A DNA stretch of 64,000 bases from Haliclystus octoradiatus. Lineage: Eukaryota > Cnidaria > Staurozoa > Stauromedusae > Haliclystidae. The position numbers and the translations under genes are program-made. The notes below the pieces were generated by a model that searched no databases, was not told the DNA's origin, and saw only the letters and a program-made list of their open reading frames with translations. The stretch covers positions 6,654,030 through 6,718,029 of the forward strand of contig OU744450.1 of the NCBI GenBank assembly GCA_916610825.1, given 5' to 3'. Positions within the stretch are counted from its first letter, which is position 1. Each line of letters starts with the position of its first letter. Below are positions 60,551 through 64,000 of this stretch, in pieces.

Positions 60551-62104
60551 CTGCAATAAATATATAAATCACAATTTCAAAATTTTATTGGTGGTAAAAC
60601 ATCAACAGAGTTCTCGATGCTGGTATGCAGAGCAGTATAGAATTAAAGTCAAAGATTAGACGCTGTCTCCGTTAGTCAGAGCTTCATGAGATAGTAGACG
60701 TCATCAGAAGATTATTTTCATATATTTTATGTATACGAGGAATAAAAAAACCACTTGATAAGCGCTATCACTCGAAACTCTGACAAGTCTGAGAAACGAA
60801 GACAACATCTTATGTTTACTTTTATTTCTAATTCACAATATGTGTTTAACTTTTAAAGCTGTATTTTCTTTTTCTTATCGTTTTTCTACAAACCGTGTGA
60901 GCTAGTAGCTTTTCCATCGGGTGGATTTTTTCACTTGTGCTTTCAAGATTGATATTTCAAAACAATCGAAAGGATGAAGTTTTAATTATAATGAGTTTTA
61001 ATGGCAGATTGTTTTCACTATTGCAATAGAAAGTTTTGCTTTGTCTGCAACACAAATGGTTGATTTTTCCAATGATCCAAATTGCTCAGATAGGTATGCT
61101 TCATCTTTTAACCTTAATTCTTCCATAATAGTCTCGATATCATGGACATTTGATTGATTTGACAGTATCTACTACGTTGTATATCCTAAGCGCGTACGGT
61201 AGAGACGAATGGTCACCCTATACAGTCTCTGACGTCACATCTCCAAAACGAGGTCACTATTAAGATTGAAGTCTTTCTATATCTGAAATTCTGAACTTCA
61301 CGTCTGGAGTCAAATCCGAAATAATATTTGAAAGATCTTGTCGAACTGTCATGGCGATAAAACAGTTTTTCTAACAACTGTCACCAACTTTGACTTTATT
61401 TACAATCAAATTTTTATTACATATTTTGCAATTTTTGTAGTGCTACTTTATTGAACCTTGCATCAACATTGTGGATGTTAAGTTTTATATGATGTACAAG
61501 TAATTATTTATTTGGAACAATTTTTCACATACTGGAAGCCAAACCTCATCCTCCTTCCTGTCAAGGCCGTTTTCATACCAGCTCAAACATCAAAGCTACA
61601 GTGTTTACATTTCACTTTTGTTTCGAAATAAATTGATTCGTGAATAGTGATCCCCACAAAAAGATGGCGTGTTTAAGTTTTGACATAAATCAAATAAGTA
61701 TCAAATTATGAATCAGATATTTTCGAGTAAATATGTTAGTTTAATTTTTCTCACTATCGATTGTTATTGGAGGGAAGTAAAACCGTGTTTCTATAGGCAT
61801 TGCCTGTTGTTTGGTCACTTATGACATCCAAATTAAATTTCTTCCGCTTTCTTTTCAAAAAGTTGTGGTAAAATAATGGTGCCAAAAGGCGCGCTTTCTC
61901 GAACTGAATGCTCACTCATTATAATAGTTCCTTGCAATCATGGATATGATCCTATAAATTACCTGGGTAGTATAGTAATAAAGCCAAAAACATTATTTGT
62001 AGAAATTAGAGATAATATCTTGCTATAATAGACTTGAAAATAGTCCAATCTGTAGGCATTAATTGTTACGTCGCTTTCTAAATTCTGTCTTCATAATCAG
62101 GCTA

Positions 62105-63493
62105 GGGTTATATGGACGCACCGAACTCAATTCGAATTAGGTGCGACACCGAATTGCATTAAATTCGCATTTGGGGTTATACAGACGAACCGAATGTCGA
62201 CGATCTTTAAAAACTGGCCAAAATGTCACGTGATAGGAAGTAGTTTTCTTGGAATTATACCGCATGGTTTGAAACCAGAGTGTTTTGTTTGCATTATTTT
62301 TCATTTTCAGCGATTTTTCCGCTCTATTTTGCCTATCTATAGTTTGAAACTTGTATGAACTAGTAATCTCACAGGTTTTCAAGCATTTTTATGGGAGACA
62401 GTTTTTGTTCTATCAAGGCATCGTACTCAGAGCAAATTAAATGCAAATTTTCATTATAATAACATATTATGATAAAAGCGACCCCAATTCTAGTGCTGAT
62501 GCATTGTGATTGACTGAAATAAAACGTTTTTAAAATGTTTTAAATCATGATTTTGGAAAACATCAGCTTCAATGTCAGCCATCTTTCAATCATATAAACA
62601 AGTCACCATAACAACATCCCAAAAGCGATGTTCTTTCTATCGTATTGCCATGGAAACATCCTTTAAAATAATTTATGATTTGCACATCCCCCGGTTTATT
62701 GCCATATAAGGTTGATATAGGAGCTCAGTCACGGCACCGTGAGTGGAGTGTATTTAGTTCGGTGCGATGATAGCTCGCTCGTATAACGCGGCGATGAATT
62801 TAATTCATGGAGAAGAGCTCCGCACGTCAAGCCTTATATGGTAAAATACATTCCACTCACGGTGCCGTGACTGAGCTCCTATATCTACCTTATATGGCAA
62901 TAAACCGGGGGATGTGCAAATAATAAATCATTTTAAAGGATGTTTCCATGGCATTGCGATTGAAAGAACATCGCTTTTGGGAAGTTGTTATGGTGACTTG
63001 TTTATATGATTGAAAGATGGCTGACAGGGAAGCTGATGTTTTCCAAAATCATGATTCAAAACATTTAAAAACGCTTTCTTCTAGTCAATCACAATGCATC
63101 AGCACTAGAATTGGGGTCGCGTTTATCATAATACGTTATCTAAATGGAAATTCGCATTTAATTTGCTCTGAATACTATGCATTGCTAGAACAAAAACTAT
63201 CTCCCATAAAAATGCTTGCAAACCTTCGAGATTACTACTTCATACAAGTTTCAAACTATAGATAGGCAAAATAGAACTGAAAAATCGCTGAAAATGAAAA
63301 ATAATGCAAACAAAACACTTTGGTTTCAAACCATGCGGTATAATTCCAAGAAAACTACTTCCTATCACGTGACATTTTGGCCAGTTTTTAAAGATCGTCG
63401 ACATTTTGTTCGTCTGTATAACCCCAAATGCGAATTTAATGCAATTCGGTGTCGCACCTAATTCGAATTGAGTTCGGTGCGTCCATATAACCC
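62105..63493. mobile_element. 1.4-kb foldback element, copy 2
   Basis: The element of 9949-11337 carried along in the second direct-repeat copy, with the same arms, loop and flanks, offset by 52,156. Confidence 0.75.
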
Positions 63494-63832
63494 AGGCCTC
63501 AGTCTTACAAATAAATTGAATAATGAATACGTAGCATCAGTACAGCAAAATATCCCATTTTACAAAACTTAAATCCATCGACAACAAAAACAAGTAATCT
63601 ATTTAATAATTATTCCAAATCAATTGGCGGTATGGTGACAAAATAAAATGAAGGACATTTGTTAAAATTGTGGACCGCCATGCCAGTCAAATAGTTTGAT
63701 TGAGTTGTGAGTGAATTCGGATTTGATGAGATTCAAAGGAAATACAATCCAAAGGGTAGTCTCGTTTTGGAGATGTGACGTCAGAGACTGTATTGTGCTC
63801 GCAGCGGTCGCCGGTCAATCTTGCCCCTTTAA

Positions 63833-64000
63833 AAAGTGTGCCAGAAACCAAAAATATGGTGTGCCCAATCACAGCGCACCTTTGTATCACGTGAATTTTT
63901 ATCGAGCGCTGGTTGGTGAATAAAACACTAATAATGTAAACAAACTTGCTTGAATCATTTTCAAAGTTTATATTTCGATCGCTTATCCTGTCATATTGTC
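63833..64000. mobile_element. Left end of the TTAA-flanked element, copy 2
   Basis: AAAGTGTGCCAGAAACC after TTAA, identical to 11677 onwards. The element is cut by the window end. Confidence 0.6.

Larger units (their letters stand above)
59650..64000. repeat. 4.35-kb direct repeat, copy 2
   Basis: Matches 7484-11844, with only scattered differences (for example one lost short block near 60985) and no break before the window ends. The sequence left of 59650 is unrelated to that left of 7484, so this is a precise duplication junction. Confidence 0.95.

Overview
The window looks like AT-rich nuclear DNA from an animal, most likely a marine invertebrate. A tunicate is my tentative guess, from the dispersed BTB/BACK/kelch exons, long repeat-filled introns, Ty1/copia and BEL/Pao remnants and many small inverted-repeat transposons. 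Genes are split by introns with GT..AG borders. No bacterial operon signals, tRNA, rRNA or CRISPR were recognised.

Layout. (1) 0-7.5 kb: a minus-strand MULE-type transposase gene in three exons with matching splice phases and one in-frame TGA. (2) 7.48-11.84 kb: the first copy of a 4.35-kb direct repeat that reappears at 59.65-64 kb, about 52.16 kb away. Each copy holds one kelch exon and a 1.4-kb foldback element. (3) 12.5-22.5 kb: a giant near-perfect palindrome with arms of about 4.5 kb. Its centre and both outer ends are built from a 15-bp satellite (GTTGCGAAGAAACTC and variants). (4) 23-35 kb: a hAT-like element with an 8-bp target duplication, a LINE remnant, a small kelch-gene exon and a BEL/Pao fragment. 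(5) 35-41 kb: two divergently transcribed BTB-BACK genes. Each BTB-BACK exon ends in phase 1 and is followed by a phase-compatible acidic linker exon. (6) 42-44.8 kb: duplicated membrane-protein-like exons inside a foldback, and a LINE tail. (7) 44.9-49.1 kb: a broken Ty1/copia element. (8) 49.5-53.2 kb: a complete four-exon gene encoding an HMG box followed by C2H2 zinc fingers. (9) 54.1-60 kb: the last exon of a kelch gene, a large old inverted repeat, a LINE fragment, and then the second direct-repeat copy.

How the parts relate. The minus-strand BTB-BACK exon (35.8-35.0 kb), the linker exon (27.7-27.5 kb) and the kelch exon (8.4-8.2 kb) join in frame. This implies one kelch-like gene spanning more than 27 kb, with the giant palindrome inside one intron. 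The duplicated kelch exon at 60.5 kb and the terminal kelch exon at 54.6 kb probably belong to a second copy whose 5' part lies beyond 64 kb. That fits a tandem duplication unit of about 52 kb, either in the genome or created by the assembly. Apart from these genes the window is mostly transposon debris, with foldback structure recurring at every scale from 100 bp to 10 kb.
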